Positions 37,136 to 46,422 of a stretch of 64,000 bases of DNA are shown in pieces. The translations under genes were made by a program, and so were the position numbers. Origin of the DNA: Vibrio gallaecicus (GTDB taxonomy: Bacteria > Pseudomonadota > Gammaproteobacteria > Enterobacterales > Vibrionaceae); NCBI RefSeq assembly GCF_024347495.1, contig NZ_AP025491.1, positions 1,736,001-1,800,000 of the forward strand, given 5' to 3'. The number at the start of each line of letters is the position of its first letter. Position 1 is the first letter of the stretch. The notes under the pieces were generated by a model. The model did no database searches. It was not told the origin of the DNA and saw only the letters and a program-made list of their open reading frames with translations.

Positions 37136-38071
37136 GTGCCAAATACTAACCAGTTATTATTGTTTCTTGATGTTGTTCAGCAAGGGTCTTTTACCAAAGC
37201 TGCGGCTTTACACAATATGGATAACTCTTCACTTTCAAAACAAATTAAGAAGTTGGAAGCTGATCTTGGTGTGCAGCTTTTGAACCGCTCTACTCGGTCC
37301 TTTTCTTTGACCTCTGCCGGTGAAGACATTCTTGCTCAAACCCATGTTCTTCAAGATACGCTTGACCAAATTCAAGGTATTGCTGATTCGTATCAGTCTG
37401 AACCTAAAGGTATGTTACGAATTACGACTCCCATCTATTTTGGTCAACAATACCTGCAGCCGATAGTATCTGATTTTATGAAGCGCTACCCTGATGTGCA
37501 GATCACCTTGTCTTTAAATGATAAAAAAGCCGATATCATTGCTGATCAGTACGATATTGCTTTTCGAATTGGCAAGCTTGCAGAGTCTAATCTAATTGCT
37601 CGAAAAATTGCAGACACTCACTTTTTGCTGGTGGCTTCTAAAGAGTTTGTTGAGCAGCACGGTATGCCTGAAACTCCGCAAGATTTGATTAAGCTTCCTG
37701 CAATAATTTACAGCAATAGAGATATTAGGTTAGACCACCTTCGCATTAATGAAAGTCCGGGAAGTGACCTGTACCATAGTTGGAAAATGAAAGGCAATTT
37801 TGTTGTTAGTGATGTTCGAACGATCGTTGCTGGGGTCAGTGATGGGCTCGGCTATACCTTGCTTGACTTGTCTAACCTTCATTACTCAATGGAAGAATTG
37901 GGCTTAGTCACTTTATTGCCTGATTATCATATTTCGAGGTTAGATACCGCTATTTACGCAATATACCCGCACAGAAAGCAGACTAAGCTAGTCAAAGAAT
38001 TTATCCAGAGTGTGCAAGACTATATTGGTAGTCCCCCTATGTGGGAAAAGAACCGACTAAAAAAGCAATAA
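37136..38071 (+). CDS. LysR-family transcriptional regulator, GTG start
   Basis: Regulator of 311 residues. The N-terminal HTH (LFLDVVQQGSFTKAAALHNMDNSSLSKQIKKLEADLGVQLLNRSTRSFSLT) and a substrate-binding domain of the CrgA type are complete. It starts with GTG at 37136 with AAGGAAAGAGA just upstream. It is not divergent from an obvious target; the Lrp-type gene lies 103 bases upstream in the same direction. Effector and targets are unknown. Confidence 0.88.
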   Translation: MPNTNQLLLFLDVVQQGSFTKAAALHNMDNSSLSKQIKKLEADLGVQLLNRSTRSFSLTSAGEDILAQTHVLQDTLDQIQGIADSYQSEPKGMLRITTPIYFGQQYLQPIVSDFMKRYPDVQITLSLNDKKADIIADQYDIAFRIGKLAESNLIARKIADTHFLLVASKEFVEQHGMPETPQDLIKLPAIIYSNRDIRLDHLRINESPGSDLYHSWKMKGNFVVSDVRTIVAGVSDGLGYTLLDLSNLHYSMEELGLVTLLPDYHISRLDTAIYAIYPHRKQTKLVKEFIQSVQDYIGSPPMWEKNRLKKQ

Positions 38072-38100
38072 ATTACTGAACAAAGAATCTACCGCATAAT

Positions 38101-38133
38101 AAAGGGCGTGCTTAAATGAGCGCGCCTTTGTTG
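38101..38133 (+). terminator. Probable terminator after LysR-type gene
   Basis: AAAGGGCGTGC ... GCGCGCCTTT imperfect stem followed by T-rich sequence, 30 bases after the stop. Confidence 0.55.
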
Positions 38134-38572
38134 TATTCGTCAGTATTAATGCTTAATAACACCGTAAACTAATAAGTATTTATAAGTTGAATTTACAATG
38201 TAAACTCTAACAAATACAAAGGTTCATGGACTATTTAAACCTCATGATATGTTTGCTTATACTTCAAATATCCTTTTAGGCAGTTCTGCCTTATTGGTTA
38301 CTCCTAGAATCCAATATAGACCCACCAATTGAAAATGTATGATTGAAGATCACAATGGTCAACTCCAAATGAAATCTCATGTGCCAATGGCTGTATAGTG
38401 GCATTATCATCAAAAGTTGCTCACTTATGTCATTTTTTCCGGGAATATGCTTATTAATTCATGCGTCTTCTTCAGGTTTTCCATGAATAGCCGCTAAAAT
38501 AGATATCATCTAAAGCTGATTGTATTTTCCACTTCGGTATTTGAAATCAGCTTACCAACATTAAGAATTTTT
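38134..38572. other. Non-coding gap before Sel1-repeat gene
   Basis: About 440 AT-rich bases with no convincing gene. A short hairpin AGGCAGttCTGCCT is at about 38278-38291 without a T run. A promoter for the Sel1-repeat gene is expected near the 3' end but no box is clear. Confidence 0.4.
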
Positions 38573-39775
38573 ATGAGTACTATGGGAATCGCAATTGGTG
38601 CGACAGCTCTATCACTTTTGCTTGTGTTCATCTGGCTTATGTCGCTGTCTTTAAGAAAGCAGCGCATCGAGGAAGAAAGAAAAGCGCGTGAAGTGGCTTA
38701 CCGAAAAGCGATTGAAAAAGCACGAAAACAAGAGAAGCAAGAACGTCTTTTTAAAGCTGAAACTGGGCATCTTCCCTCTATTCTCTTTCTAGCAAAAGAA
38801 GCGGAAAGAACGAATTTGAAAGAGGCTCTATATTGGTATGAAAAAGCCGCGCAGTTGGATGACATGAATGGCATGTATGGCATTGTGCGTATCAGCATGC
38901 GTAAAAGAGAAGATCTGATTCTAAAAGAGCAAGCGAATTTCTGGCAGCTAGCGATTGCTGGTTTAGAAGGGGATTTGAATGCTAAGTTTGAGATGGGTAA
39001 AGCGCTAATTTTCGGAAGAGGGACAACCAAAAATATCCCTAAAGGCTACTCATTAATTGAAGAATCAGCATCAGCAGGCAACCCAGAAGCCATGATTTTC
39101 ATGGGTGATTGGAATGTTGATAAAACTAATCCTGAAGCCTCAGCCGAAGCTTCTGTAAAATGGTATAAAGGCGCAGCAGATAAAGGGAAAATTGAAGGGA
39201 GCCTTAAGCTGGGTGCAAGTTATTTAAATGGTGTAGGTGTTCCTAAGAACCATGGAATGGCATGTTATTGGTTAGAGAGTGCTGCTGAAAAAAGCCACCC
39301 TGAAGCGATGTGCCGTGCGGGTGAAGCATGGAGAGATCAAGGTGAGCACGGAAATGCGATTTCTTATATTTGGTTGTTTATGGCGGCCCACTTTGGTTAT
39401 GAACCTGCAAGACCCATTAGAGATATTGTAGGGTCAAATTTAGGGGTTGATTCAGTTGTAGGTTTGCAGTCCTTAACGAAACCACTTATTGCGAAGTTAA
39501 CCCAAAAATCAGTAGCTAAACATTCAATTATCCGAGCGTTAAATAAGCTATACAAACGTGGAGTGCCGATTCCTAAAAAAGTCGTTGAAGTGGAAGATGA
39601 TTCAGACGAGATACAAGTTGATACGCAGCAACAGGAAAGCTTACAACGAGAACAAAGCCTAAATGATGTCGACCAAAAAGCAGGTGAGCAAGCAAAAGCG
39701 CCAGTTGCTGTCGAACCTTCGATACCTACTACGGCACTGGATTTTTCTCAGCCACTTAAGCCGCCCAAGATTTAA
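38573..39775 (+). CDS. Membrane-anchored Sel1-repeat protein
   Basis: Protein of 400 residues with one N-terminal membrane helix (residues about 5-27) followed by a highly charged coiled-coil stretch (RKQRIEEERKAREVAYRKAIEKARKQEKQE), several Sel1-like (TPR-related) repeats such as EALYWYEKAAQLDDMNGMYG and YLNGVGVPKNHGMACYWLESAAEKSHPEAM, and a Gln/Glu-rich disordered C-terminus. The positive-inside pattern places the repeats in the cytoplasm. Such repeats act as protein-binding scaffolds; the partner is unknown. It is flanked by a convergent transporter gene and appears to be a single transcription unit. Confidence 0.82.
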   Translation: MSTMGIAIGATALSLLLVFIWLMSLSLRKQRIEEERKAREVAYRKAIEKARKQEKQERLFKAETGHLPSILFLAKEAERTNLKEALYWYEKAAQLDDMNGMYGIVRISMRKREDLILKEQANFWQLAIAGLEGDLNAKFEMGKALIFGRGTTKNIPKGYSLIEESASAGNPEAMIFMGDWNVDKTNPEASAEASVKWYKGAADKGKIEGSLKLGASYLNGVGVPKNHGMACYWLESAAEKSHPEAMCRAGEAWRDQGEHGNAISYIWLFMAAHFGYEPARPIRDIVGSNLGVDSVVGLQSLTKPLIAKLTQKSVAKHSIIRALNKLYKRGVPIPKKVVEVEDDSDEIQVDTQQQESLQREQSLNDVDQKAGEQAKAPVAVEPSIPTTALDFSQPLKPPKI

Positions 39776-39884
39776 CCGATTAGATTTAAATTAATTAGCT
39801 GTAAACGACTTAGTTTAAGCCCTTCAGTTCAGCGGTCGCTTATCTAAAGCTTGTCGCAACGAAATATAGATAAAACAGATAAAA

Positions 39885-39918
39885 AGAAACGGGGAAGCAT
39901 TAGCTTCCCCGTTTTTTG
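39885..39918. terminator. Bidirectional terminator, Sel1 gene / sstT
   Basis: AACGGGGAAGC atta GCTTCCCCGTT with six T on the plus side and an A-rich flank on the other, between convergent genes. Confidence 0.93.
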
Positions 39919-39958
39919 TTGGAACTTAATCCAATTTAGCTCTGTCGCTCAGAATGTA

Positions 39959-41176
39959 TTACTGTGCTTTTTGTTGCTCAGCTTTACAAACGGCCGCTGT
40001 GAACACAACATCAGTTGAGCTGTTCAGTGCTGTTTCTGCAGAATCTTGAATCACACCAATAATGAAACCAACCGCAACAACCTGCATTGCCACATCATTA
40101 GAAATACCAAACAGACCACATGCAAGTGGGATCAGCAGTAATGAACCACCCGCTACACCAGAAGCACCACATGCTGAAACCGCAGCAACAAGGCTAAGTA
40201 AGATTGCTGTGAAGATATCAATTTCAATACCCATAGTATGAACCGCTGCTAGCGTTAATACTGTAATCGTAATTGCAGCACCAGCCATGTTAATGGTTGC
40301 GCCTAGTGGAATAGAAACTGAGTAAGTGTCTTCATCAAGTTCAAGCTTCTTACATAAGTTCATGTTTACTGGGATGTTAGCAGCACTTGAACGAGTAAAG
40401 AATGCCGTCACGCCTGACTCGCGAATACATTGCAGCACAAGCGGGTAAGGGTTTTGCTTGGTTTTCACGAATACGATTATTGGGTTAACGACAAGAGCAA
40501 TAATAAGCATTGAGCTTAGAAGTACTGCTAGAAGTTGACCATAGCTTGCTAGAGCATCAAAGCCTGTTGTTGCGAACGTTGCAGAAACAAGACCGAAGAT
40601 ACCAAAAGGAGCAAGGCGAATAATAAAGCGAACAATGTGAGACACGCTGTTACTTAAATCTTCAAATACCGCTTTCGTTGTTGATGATGCGTGGTGAAGT
40701 GCAAGACCAAGACCAATAGCCCAAGCAAGAATGCCAATGTAGTTAGCGTTCATTAATGCACTTACTGGATTATCAACAAGCTTGAATAATAATGTGTTTA
40801 GGACTTCCGCAATACCTTGAGGAGGGTTCGCACCTTCAGCGCCAGCAACCAGTGTCAAAGTGGTTGGGAACATGAAGCTTAATACAACAGCGGTTAGAGC
40901 TGCTGAAAATGTACCAAAAAGGTAAAGTACGATGATTGGTCGCATGTGGGTATGCTGACCTTTTTTCTGGTTTGCAATAGAAGCAGCAACAAGAATGAAT
41001 ACCAAAATTGGGGCTACCGCTTTTAATGCACCAACAAACAGGCTACCAAGTAGACCTGCATCTTGGGCTGCTGATGGTGACACCATTGCTAGAATGACAC
41101 CAAAAACAATACCCGCAAGGATCTGGAGAACTAAGTTCCCACGAGCAATGCGAGCGACGATGTTGTTATTTTGCAT
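39959..41176 (-). CDS. sstT: Sodium/serine-threonine symporter SstT
   Basis: Inner-membrane sodium-dependent symporter of 405 residues in the DAACS family. The N-terminus ([21 protein letters not shown]) and the hairpin and substrate region ([58 protein letters not shown]) are typical of SstT. The serine-rich re-entrant loop [10 protein letters not shown] is complete. It is a single gene; the 500-base gap upstream holds the promoter and the rsgA-like terminator. Confidence 0.95.
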   Translation of the reverse strand: MQNNNIVARIARGNLVLQILAGIVFGVILAMVSPSAAQDAGLLGSLFVGALKAVAPILVFILVAASIANQKKGQHTHMRPIIVLYLFGTFSAALTAVVLSFMFPTTLTLVAGAEGANPPQGIAEVLNTLLFKLVDNPVSALMNANYIGILAWAIGLGLALHHASSTTKAVFEDLSNSVSHIVRFIIRLAPFGIFGLVSATFATTGFDALASYGQLLAVLLSSMLIIALVVNPIIVFVKTKQNPYPLVLQCIRESGVTAFFTRSSAANIPVNMNLCKKLELDEDTYSVSIPLGATINMAGAAITITVLTLAAVHTMGIEIDIFTAILLSLVAAVSACGASGVAGGSLLLIPLACGLFGISNDVAMQVVAVGFIIGVIQDSAETALNSSTDVVFTAAVCKAEQQKAQ

Positions 41177-41577
41177 AAAATACCTGCAATTATTTAGTTG
41201 TTATAGTTTGTCGTGTTTTATAAAAGCACGATCATTTCGTCTATTCATTAGCCGAATAGTCGTTATGGTAACTACATAATATTTTGTGTCTAGGATTAGT
41301 TTGTTTTTAGGGTAATTGTTTGCTCTATGTGCTTAATTTAAGTTCTAATGTTTATTTTATGTTAATTATTGGTGTTATTAACTATTTTACTTAACTTTTT
41401 TGTTGGTGTTTTTTAACCGTTTTAGTCAGGATTTGATATTCAGTGAGTGAATAGAAAGTGCTATATGAGATAGGTGTCTTAGGCTGGTATTTAAGCCGGT
41501 ATTCGTACCTATAGTTACTGTGGGGCTTACTCGATTAAAAAAGAGCAGATTCAAGACAGCATTGCAGGAAATAAAAC

Positions 41578-41596
41578 GCCCCTTAAAAAGGGGCAT
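41578..41596 (-). terminator. Terminator after RsgA-like gene
   Basis: GCCCCTT aaa AAGGGGC read on the minus strand with GTTTTATTT behind it. It lies about 85 bases beyond the stop, after the octamer repeat. Confidence 0.8.
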
Positions 41597-41623
41597 GGTA
41601 AGGTGATTTCAATGATTTATTCT

Positions 41624-41671
41624 GTTTCTAGGTTTCTAGGTTTCTAGGTTTCTAGGTTTCTAGGTTTCTAG
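41624..41671. repeat. GTTTCTAG octanucleotide tandem repeat, 6 copies
   Basis: Six perfect head-to-tail copies of GTTTCTAG (48 bases) between the stop codon of the RsgA-like gene and its terminator, hence in the 3' untranslated region of that mRNA. Rest of the 503-base gap 41177-41679 holds the sstT promoter region and nothing else recognisable. Confidence 0.97.
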
Positions 41672-41679
41672 ATTTAAGC

Positions 41680-42744
41680 CTAAGAGCCACCTTGTTTGAT
41701 GTTACGGCTTTCCGATTGTACGTTTCGGTACATTTTAGAAAGCTGTTTGTAGTGCGAACGTTGCTCGGCCAGAGTAGCGCCATTTCGAGCTTGTTCTCTC
41801 AGCAACTTTTGGTAATTCTTAAAGCGCCTTTCTGTCAGGTCTCCACTTTCAATCGCAGCCGTGATTTTACAACCAGGCTCTGATTCGTGGTGGCAGTCTG
41901 AGAAGCGACAGCGTAGAGCGAGCTCTTCGATATCAGAAAAGGTTTCACTTACACCATCAGCACAGTCGGCTAATTGAAGCTCACGCATCCCTGGAGTATC
42001 CAGAAGCAAACCGCCACTTCTAAGAGAATGAAGTGATCGAGATGTCGTAGTATGACGACCTTTACTGTCGTCTTCTCTAATTCCCCCAGTTTCTTGCTCT
42101 TCACTGCCTATTAATGAGTTAACTAATGTTGACTTCCCAACACCAGATGACCCCATGAGCGCGACGGTTTTACCAACTTTGCAAAAATGTGCCAATACCT
42201 GAGTAGAATCGATATCTAAACTGTTCACTGACTCAACCATTAGCATTGGGTCGAGTTGTTGAACTTGCATGATTTTGTCTTCTACATCGTCACATAAGTC
42301 TTTTTTGGTTAGAACAATAACGGGTTCTACTTGTGCTTCATTGGCAAGCGCTAAGTAACGTTCAATTCTGCTTAAGTTAAAGTCATTATTGAGTGAAACT
42401 ACGATAAAAACAGTGTCAATGTTAGCGGAAATATACTGCTCAGACACTTTACTGCCTGCGGCTTTTCGACTAAATAGAGATTGCCTTTCTAGCAAGCGGT
42501 CAAACTGTTGTTCTAGCGTTAAGATCACCCAATCACCGACCGTCATAGCTGGTTGGCTATGGTGAATAGGTAAGGTTATTTCACCTTGTTCACTTGCTAG
42601 AGTATAGCCACTTCTATGATGAGCAACAACGCGAGCAATGATAGATTGGTCGTAGTCTTCAAGTGTTAGTTGTTGTTGGAATACAGGTTGCCATCCAAGT
42701 TGTTGAAGTGTCATTGGATGAGAAAATGCAGTTTGTGAATTCAT
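41680..42744 (-). CDS. rsgA: RsgA-like ribosome assembly GTPase
   Basis: Circularly permuted GTPase of 354 residues. An OB-fold N-terminal domain ([15 protein letters not shown]) is followed by permuted G motifs in the order G4 (LTKKDL), G1 ([12 protein letters not shown]), G3 (DTPGMRE), and a zinc-binding C-terminal domain with Cys-x(4)-Cys-x-His and EPGC. Such enzymes help mature the 30S subunit. The N-terminus differs from E. coli RsgA (lacks the basic leader), so this may be a second paralogue rather than the main one. It stands alone, and an octamer repeat follows its stop. Confidence 0.88.
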   Translation of the reverse strand: MNSQTAFSHPMTLQQLGWQPVFQQQLTLEDYDQSIIARVVAHHRSGYTLASEQGEITLPIHHSQPAMTVGDWVILTLEQQFDRLLERQSLFSRKAAGSKVSEQYISANIDTVFIVVSLNNDFNLSRIERYLALANEAQVEPVIVLTKKDLCDDVEDKIMQVQQLDPMLMVESVNSLDIDSTQVLAHFCKVGKTVALMGSSGVGKSTLVNSLIGSEEQETGGIREDDSKGRHTTTSRSLHSLRSGGLLLDTPGMRELQLADCADGVSETFSDIEELALRCRFSDCHHESEPGCKITAAIESGDLTERRFKNYQKLLREQARNGATLAEQRSHYKQLSKMYRNVQSESRNIKQGGS

Positions 42745-43110
42745 TATTTGTTTACCCTAGACGTGCGAACTGCATGAAAAATTTCGTTTATTTGCGAGCT
42801 ATTTAGCTTGCTGTACAGTAATGCGCTCGAGACGTCATAAAAACGTTTGAGTTAGGGTCAAATGGAATTGATGTAGACCCCGGTAATTAATTACACGGGT
42901 AAAGGTAGCGGGGGTAATAACTCAAATTTAGCTATTGGCTAGTGTTGAAACTGGCTAGCTGTGAAATTGAGTAATTAAATTGGTAGGAAATTAGTTGTCT
43001 TTAGGAGTTTCTACCAAGTTATACGCGCGATACTTTTACAGTCGTGTTTAGGTTCGTCATTACAATCATCTTGTGTCCTCCATTGGGTTAAATACGCGCT
43101 AAGCGTAACA
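42745..43110. other. Non-coding gap between RsgA-like gene and copper operon
   Basis: About 370 AT-rich bases upstream of the rsgA-like gene with no open frame, hairpin or operator that I recognise. Confidence 0.4.
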
Positions 43111-43111
43111 G

Positions 43112-43142
43112 AAAACGGCGAGTGGTAAAAGTACTCGCCGCT
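43112..43142 (-). terminator. Terminator of copper-delivery operon
   Basis: CGGCGAGT ggtaaaagt ACTCGCCG stem followed on the minus strand by TTTTCTG, 17 bases after the stop of the PCu(A)C gene. Confidence 0.8.
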
Positions 43143-43156
43143 TGTTTTAAAGAAGC

Positions 43157-43615
43157 TTAATGATGGGAGTGGTCCATCTTCTTCATGCCGCTCATAACCT
43201 TTTTCACAGGTACTTGCAGCGTTTGGGTTTCACCGTTTGCAAAGGTAAGCGTCATTTCAATTTCTTCCCCTTCTGCTAAACGTTTATCTAAATCAAATAA
43301 CATGATGTGTAAGCTACCTGGCTTGAGTACTGCGTGGCCGTTTGCTGGTATTGCAATGCTTTGTACTTGGCGCATTTTCATTACATCGCCATCTTTAATC
43401 ACATCATGAAGTTCGACTTTTCCAGCTGCGGGTGTTGATGCTGAAATAAGGGTACGTTCATTATCACCATGGTTCATAAGCGTAGTGAAAACAGCACTTG
43501 TTACTGATGATGGTGCCATAGCGCGGGCGTATAAGTCATGCGCCATGATGTCGGATTTAGCTTGAGCAAAAGGAGTGAGGAGCAACCCCGCAAGGGCGAG
43601 AGCTTTTAACTTCAT
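43157..43615 (-). CDS. Periplasmic copper chaperone PCu(A)C
   Basis: Copper-binding chaperone of 152 residues. A signal peptide ends near AQA (residue 19). The copper-binding pattern His-x(n)-Met ... His-x-Met is clear: VELHDVIKDGDVMKM and later GSLHIML. The C-terminus ends with Met/His residues (MSGMKKMDHSHH), a further metal-binding tail. Such proteins deliver Cu(I) to the CuA site of cytochrome c oxidase, together with SCO, whose gene lies 158 bases upstream in the same direction. Confidence 0.92.
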   Translation of the reverse strand: MKLKALALAGLLLTPFAQAKSDIMAHDLYARAMAPSSVTSAVFTTLMNHGDNERTLISASTPAAGKVELHDVIKDGDVMKMRQVQSIAIPANGHAVLKPGSLHIMLFDLDKRLAEGEEIEMTLTFANGETQTLQVPVKKVMSGMKKMDHSHH

Positions 43616-43773
43616 GTTATTGTCCTTAATGGTTTTATTATAGTGTTATCGTGCTTTTAGTATTGAGCACTTTAATTTTATTGGGTCATTTCGTGACCCT
43701 TTCTTGGTCAAATTATTAAACCTAGCGATTTATCTACTTAAGCCACTTATCAGCCTAAATCGTTTGAATCTAA

Positions 43774-44373
43774 CTAGTTAACCGCAAGCTCTTTAATCGC
43801 ATTTACGATGGGAGCAGGGGTTAATGTGTGTGGCACTTTCGTAATTAGCGTACCGTCTGGCTTCAAAAAATAAAAATAAGAGCTGTGGTCTAACGTGTAT
43901 TCCAGCTCAGAATCTTCAAGCACTGTTTTTCTAAAAATGACACCATAGTTATGAGCTAAAGACGTAGTTGCCTCTAACGAGCCAGAAAGCCCTTCAATCA
44001 TAGGGTGGAAATATTGCGCGTATTGAGAAGACGCATCTGCAGCATCACGTTCAGGGTCTAAAGATATGAACATAGGACGAAGCTTAGCTTTATCTTCATC
44101 GGTAATTTGATTCAGCGCGCCAGCTAGCATGGCTAATGACGTTGGGCATACGTCAGGGCAACGTGTGAAACCAAAGTAGACAACCCGAATTCGTGGGTCG
44201 CTTTCATCAAATATGGTTGCTGGCTGACCACCTTTTCCATACAAAGTAGTTTCAGAAAGCTGTTGAGCTTTTTCTTGTTTGGCTTGAGTAGTCGCTTGCT
44301 CGTCTAAATAGACTTTTACGCCAAAACCTAAAACAAACGCTACGATTAGCGCTAAAGACCAATTTTTACTCAT
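43774..44373 (-). CDS. SCO-family copper/thiol protein
   Basis: Membrane-anchored SCO1/SenC protein of about 199 residues. One N-terminal helix (WSLALIVAFVLGFGVKVYL) leads to a thioredoxin-like domain with the copper-binding CPDVCP motif and the distant His in LDHSSYFYFL. It helps assemble the copper centre of cytochrome oxidase. The start MSKNW overlaps the stop of the upstream gene (ATGA) and has AAGGATGG upstream; an in-frame start 20 codons earlier lies inside that gene and lacks the membrane-helix spacing. Confidence 0.92.
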   Translation of the reverse strand: MSKNWSLALIVAFVLGFGVKVYLDEQATTQAKQEKAQQLSETTLYGKGGQPATIFDESDPRIRVVYFGFTRCPDVCPTSLAMLAGALNQITDEDKAKLRPMFISLDPERDAADASSQYAQYFHPMIEGLSGSLEATTSLAHNYGVIFRKTVLEDSELEYTLDHSSYFYFLKPDGTLITKVPHTLTPAPIVNAIKELAVN

Positions 44374-44810
44374 CTTGCCATCCTTATTGCTGGGTGAATC
44401 GTGGTTGTGCCGTCGGTTAACTCTCCAACCCAAGTCATTTTTTCAAGTGTACATACAGGAAGAATAATTTCGCCCTCATATTCATCCCCGCCTATCGATT
44501 TTAACTGATAAAGCGCGGTGCCCATCTCCATTTCTAGCCCTTTTAGCGATAACAGTAGTGTGTCTTGCTTAGCATTGGGCCAGATAACTCGAATTGTAGA
44601 AGGAATCAGGGGTTGGGCTGTATTTTTATCAAGTGACATTGAAATGGAGTCTTGTACACATGAGTCTGTTGACAGCATGCAATAGTCCGCGAGGTCGACA
44701 TTTTCCATATCTGACCCAAGTGACTCTTGGACCTTATTGATAGCTTGAGGTCCATAAAAACCAGCGGCAAGGGCAGTAATCACCGCAACAACTTTAAATG
44801 CAGAATGCAT
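44370..44810 (-). CDS. Unrecognised exported protein of the SCO operon
   Basis: Protein of 146 residues that I do not recognise as a known family. It has an N-terminal hydrophobic helix (VVAVITALAAGFYG), so it is membrane-anchored or secreted. The rest is acidic and beta-rich, with three Cys residues after the helix (ADYCMLSTDSC, about residues 44 and 51, and PVC near 119). Its stop overlaps the start of the SCO gene, so the two are translated together. The context suggests a role in copper transfer or oxidase assembly; this is inference only. Confidence 0.7.
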   Translation of the reverse strand: MHSAFKVVAVITALAAGFYGPQAINKVQESLGSDMENVDLADYCMLSTDSCVQDSISMSLDKNTAQPLIPSTIRVIWPNAKQDTLLLSLKGLEMEMGTALYQLKSIGGDEYEGEIILPVCTLEKMTWVGELTDGTTTIHPAIRMAR

Positions 44811-45011
44811 CAGTCATATCCATTTGATTCTATAAAGTCGCGATATTATCACAATCGCCAATACGTATTTGTATCAAAAGGAAATTATGTGCTGATGCTA
44901 GTATTTTCCACAGGGTTTTTCTCATTGCTTATTATCATGATATTTATGGAGAAAGGCAGAAAGTAAGCGCTAAATGAGGGAAGTTGAAAAGAGGTAATGT
45001 GTAGTCTTGAA

Positions 45012-45040
45012 TAAAAAGCCGCCTATAAAAGGCGGCGTTT
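45012..45040 (-). terminator. Terminator after DUF368 gene
   Basis: GCCGCC tataaaa GGCGGC stem with five A on the plus strand (T run on the minus strand), about 55 bases after the stop. Confidence 0.82.
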
Positions 45041-45093
45041 GTAATGAAGCTATGTGTATTCAAATAAAGAAGTAAATACGTTAGATAAAGCGA

Positions 45094-46020
45094 TTATTTC
45101 TCTTTACTGCCGTCGCCTGCAAACTTCTCTAGAGCAAGAACAAAAGTGATTGCAACAAGCATCATGGCAACTGCCAATACTAACTGTGACGGTTGTGATG
45201 TGAGGGACTCAAATTCAAATGGCGATAGGTTTTCTTGAATTAAAGGAACTTGCTCACCTTTTGAGTTGGTGCGCCAGCTGATGGTTTCTTTCCAAGGCCA
45301 GATTTTTGGAAGTGTACCAATCATTAAGCCGGTTAAAAAAATCAGAGTGAAATCTCTGAATGAACGAAGCAACCAAGAAAGCACATGTGAAAAGGTTAAA
45401 AGACCAATAACACACCCGCCAAGGAATAAGGCTAATACATCAACTTGAAAGCCTTTAACCGCCGCTAATACCGGTGTATACATGCCAATGAGAAGTAAGA
45501 TAAAGCTGCCAGAGATTCCCGGTAAGATCATCGCACAAATAGCAATTCCGCCTGCGATTAAAATGTTGATGCTAGTAGGCTCCATCTGCAGAGGCTTCAG
45601 TATGGTAATACTGTAAGCGAATGCTACCCCTAACAGTAGAAACACAAAACGCAAAGCGTCTCTTTTTTCGACCTGTTTAAGAATATGGTAAATAGAGACT
45701 AGGATCAGTCCAAAGAAAAATGACCACAGTGGGATAGGGTGAGTGACCAGTAGCCATGAAATCAATTTGGCTAATGTTGCTATGCTGGTAAAAATACCAC
45801 CAAACAATGAGATTAAGAAAAAGCCGTTGATGTGGTTAAATGCGGCTTTAAAACCTTCACGCTTCCATATGCCGAATAGGCTTGGGTTGATGCGTCTAAT
45901 ACTCTCAAGAAGAGTATCGTAAATTCCAGTAATAAAAGCGATGGTACCGCCCGATACGCCAGGTACAACATCTGCTGCGCCCATTGCCATACCTTTAAAA
46001 AAAGTGCTTAAGTAATTCAT
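45094..46020 (-). CDS. popT: DUF368 membrane protein (PopT-like lipid carrier translocase)
   Basis: Polytopic inner-membrane protein of 308 residues, with about eight or nine hydrophobic segments. The DUF368 signature GMAMGAADVVPGVSGGTIAFITGIY is at the N-terminus, and a second related copy (CAMILPGISGSFILLLIGMYTPVL) near residue 160 shows the internal duplication of the family. DUF368 proteins in Vibrio cholerae and other bacteria are reported to return undecaprenyl phosphate across the membrane for cell-wall synthesis. Assignment to this role is by family. It is divergent from the qrr gene. Confidence 0.88.
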   Translation of the reverse strand: MNYLSTFFKGMAMGAADVVPGVSGGTIAFITGIYDTLLESIRRINPSLFGIWKREGFKAAFNHINGFFLISLFGGIFTSIATLAKLISWLLVTHPIPLWSFFFGLILVSIYHILKQVEKRDALRFVFLLLGVAFAYSITILKPLQMEPTSINILIAGGIAICAMILPGISGSFILLLIGMYTPVLAAVKGFQVDVLALFLGGCVIGLLTFSHVLSWLLRSFRDFTLIFLTGLMIGTLPKIWPWKETISWRTNSKGEQVPLIQENLSPFEFESLTSQPSQLVLAVAMMLVAITFVLALEKFAGDGSKEK

Positions 46021-46190
46021 TGCTGCATATAGTTAATGATAATTGCCCGCAGTATACAAAGAATAGTGTAGAAAAAATATCAATTCTGGATGTGCAACTC
46101 GATGTCTTATGCGATTACGTTCGACGGATCGTAAAACTAATCAAACTGGGATTTGCTCACCCTTTGATAGCAACAGTATTCATATCTATT

Positions 46191-46226
46191 TTGCATGCAA
46201 ATGCAAAGTGCAATTGCATAATGCAA
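46191..46226 (+). promoter_or_regulatory. LuxO binding-site cluster for qrr
   Basis: TTGCATAATGCAA at 46214-46226 is an exact TTGCA-N3-TGCAA LuxO motif. Overlapping TTGCA/TGCAA half-sites continue from 46191 (TTGCATGCAAATGCAA, then AAAGTGCAA). The cluster lies 60 to 96 bases upstream of the sigma-54 element, a normal enhancer distance. Confidence 0.85.
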
Positions 46227-46286
46227 ATTCAGATTGAAAATTAGGAGTTTTATGCGACATTTGACCCAAAATAACCTAGTTTAAAG

Positions 46287-46303
46287 TTGGCACGCTACCT
46301 GCA
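46287..46303 (+). promoter_or_regulatory. Sigma-54 promoter of qrr
   Basis: TTGGCACGCTACCTGCA has the -24 GG and -12 GC dinucleotides with the required 10-base separation. Transcription would begin about 12 bases further on, at the first base of the sRNA. Confidence 0.88.
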
Positions 46304-46313
46304 TTATATAAAT

Positions 46314-46422
46314 CGACCCTTCTTAAGCCGAGGGTCACCTAGCCAACTGACGTTGTTAGTGAACCAATTTGTTCACGATATATATAGAGCCAATCGCGCT
46401 TATTGCGATTGGCTATTTTTTT
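46314..46422 (+). ncRNA. qrr: Qrr quorum-regulatory small RNA
   Basis: Hfq-dependent sRNA of about 105 nucleotides that base-pairs with luxR/hapR-type, aphA and luxO mRNAs in vibrios. Visible parts in order: 5' hairpin GACCC ... GGGTC (46315-46336); the invariant core ACCTAGCCAACTGACGTTGT (46337-46356 and onward), which is the target-pairing region; a second hairpin GTGAAC caattt GTTCAC; and a terminator AGCCAATCGC ... GCGATTGGCT with a seven-T run (46388-46422). A LuxO site cluster and a sigma-54 promoter precede it, so it should be made at low cell density when LuxO is phosphorylated. Which of the numbered qrr genes this is cannot be said. Confidence 0.93.

Noticed and set aside
38276..38293. 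Short hairpin AGGCAG-CTGCCT as a possible sRNA terminator
   Set aside because: No T run and no promoter or conserved core.
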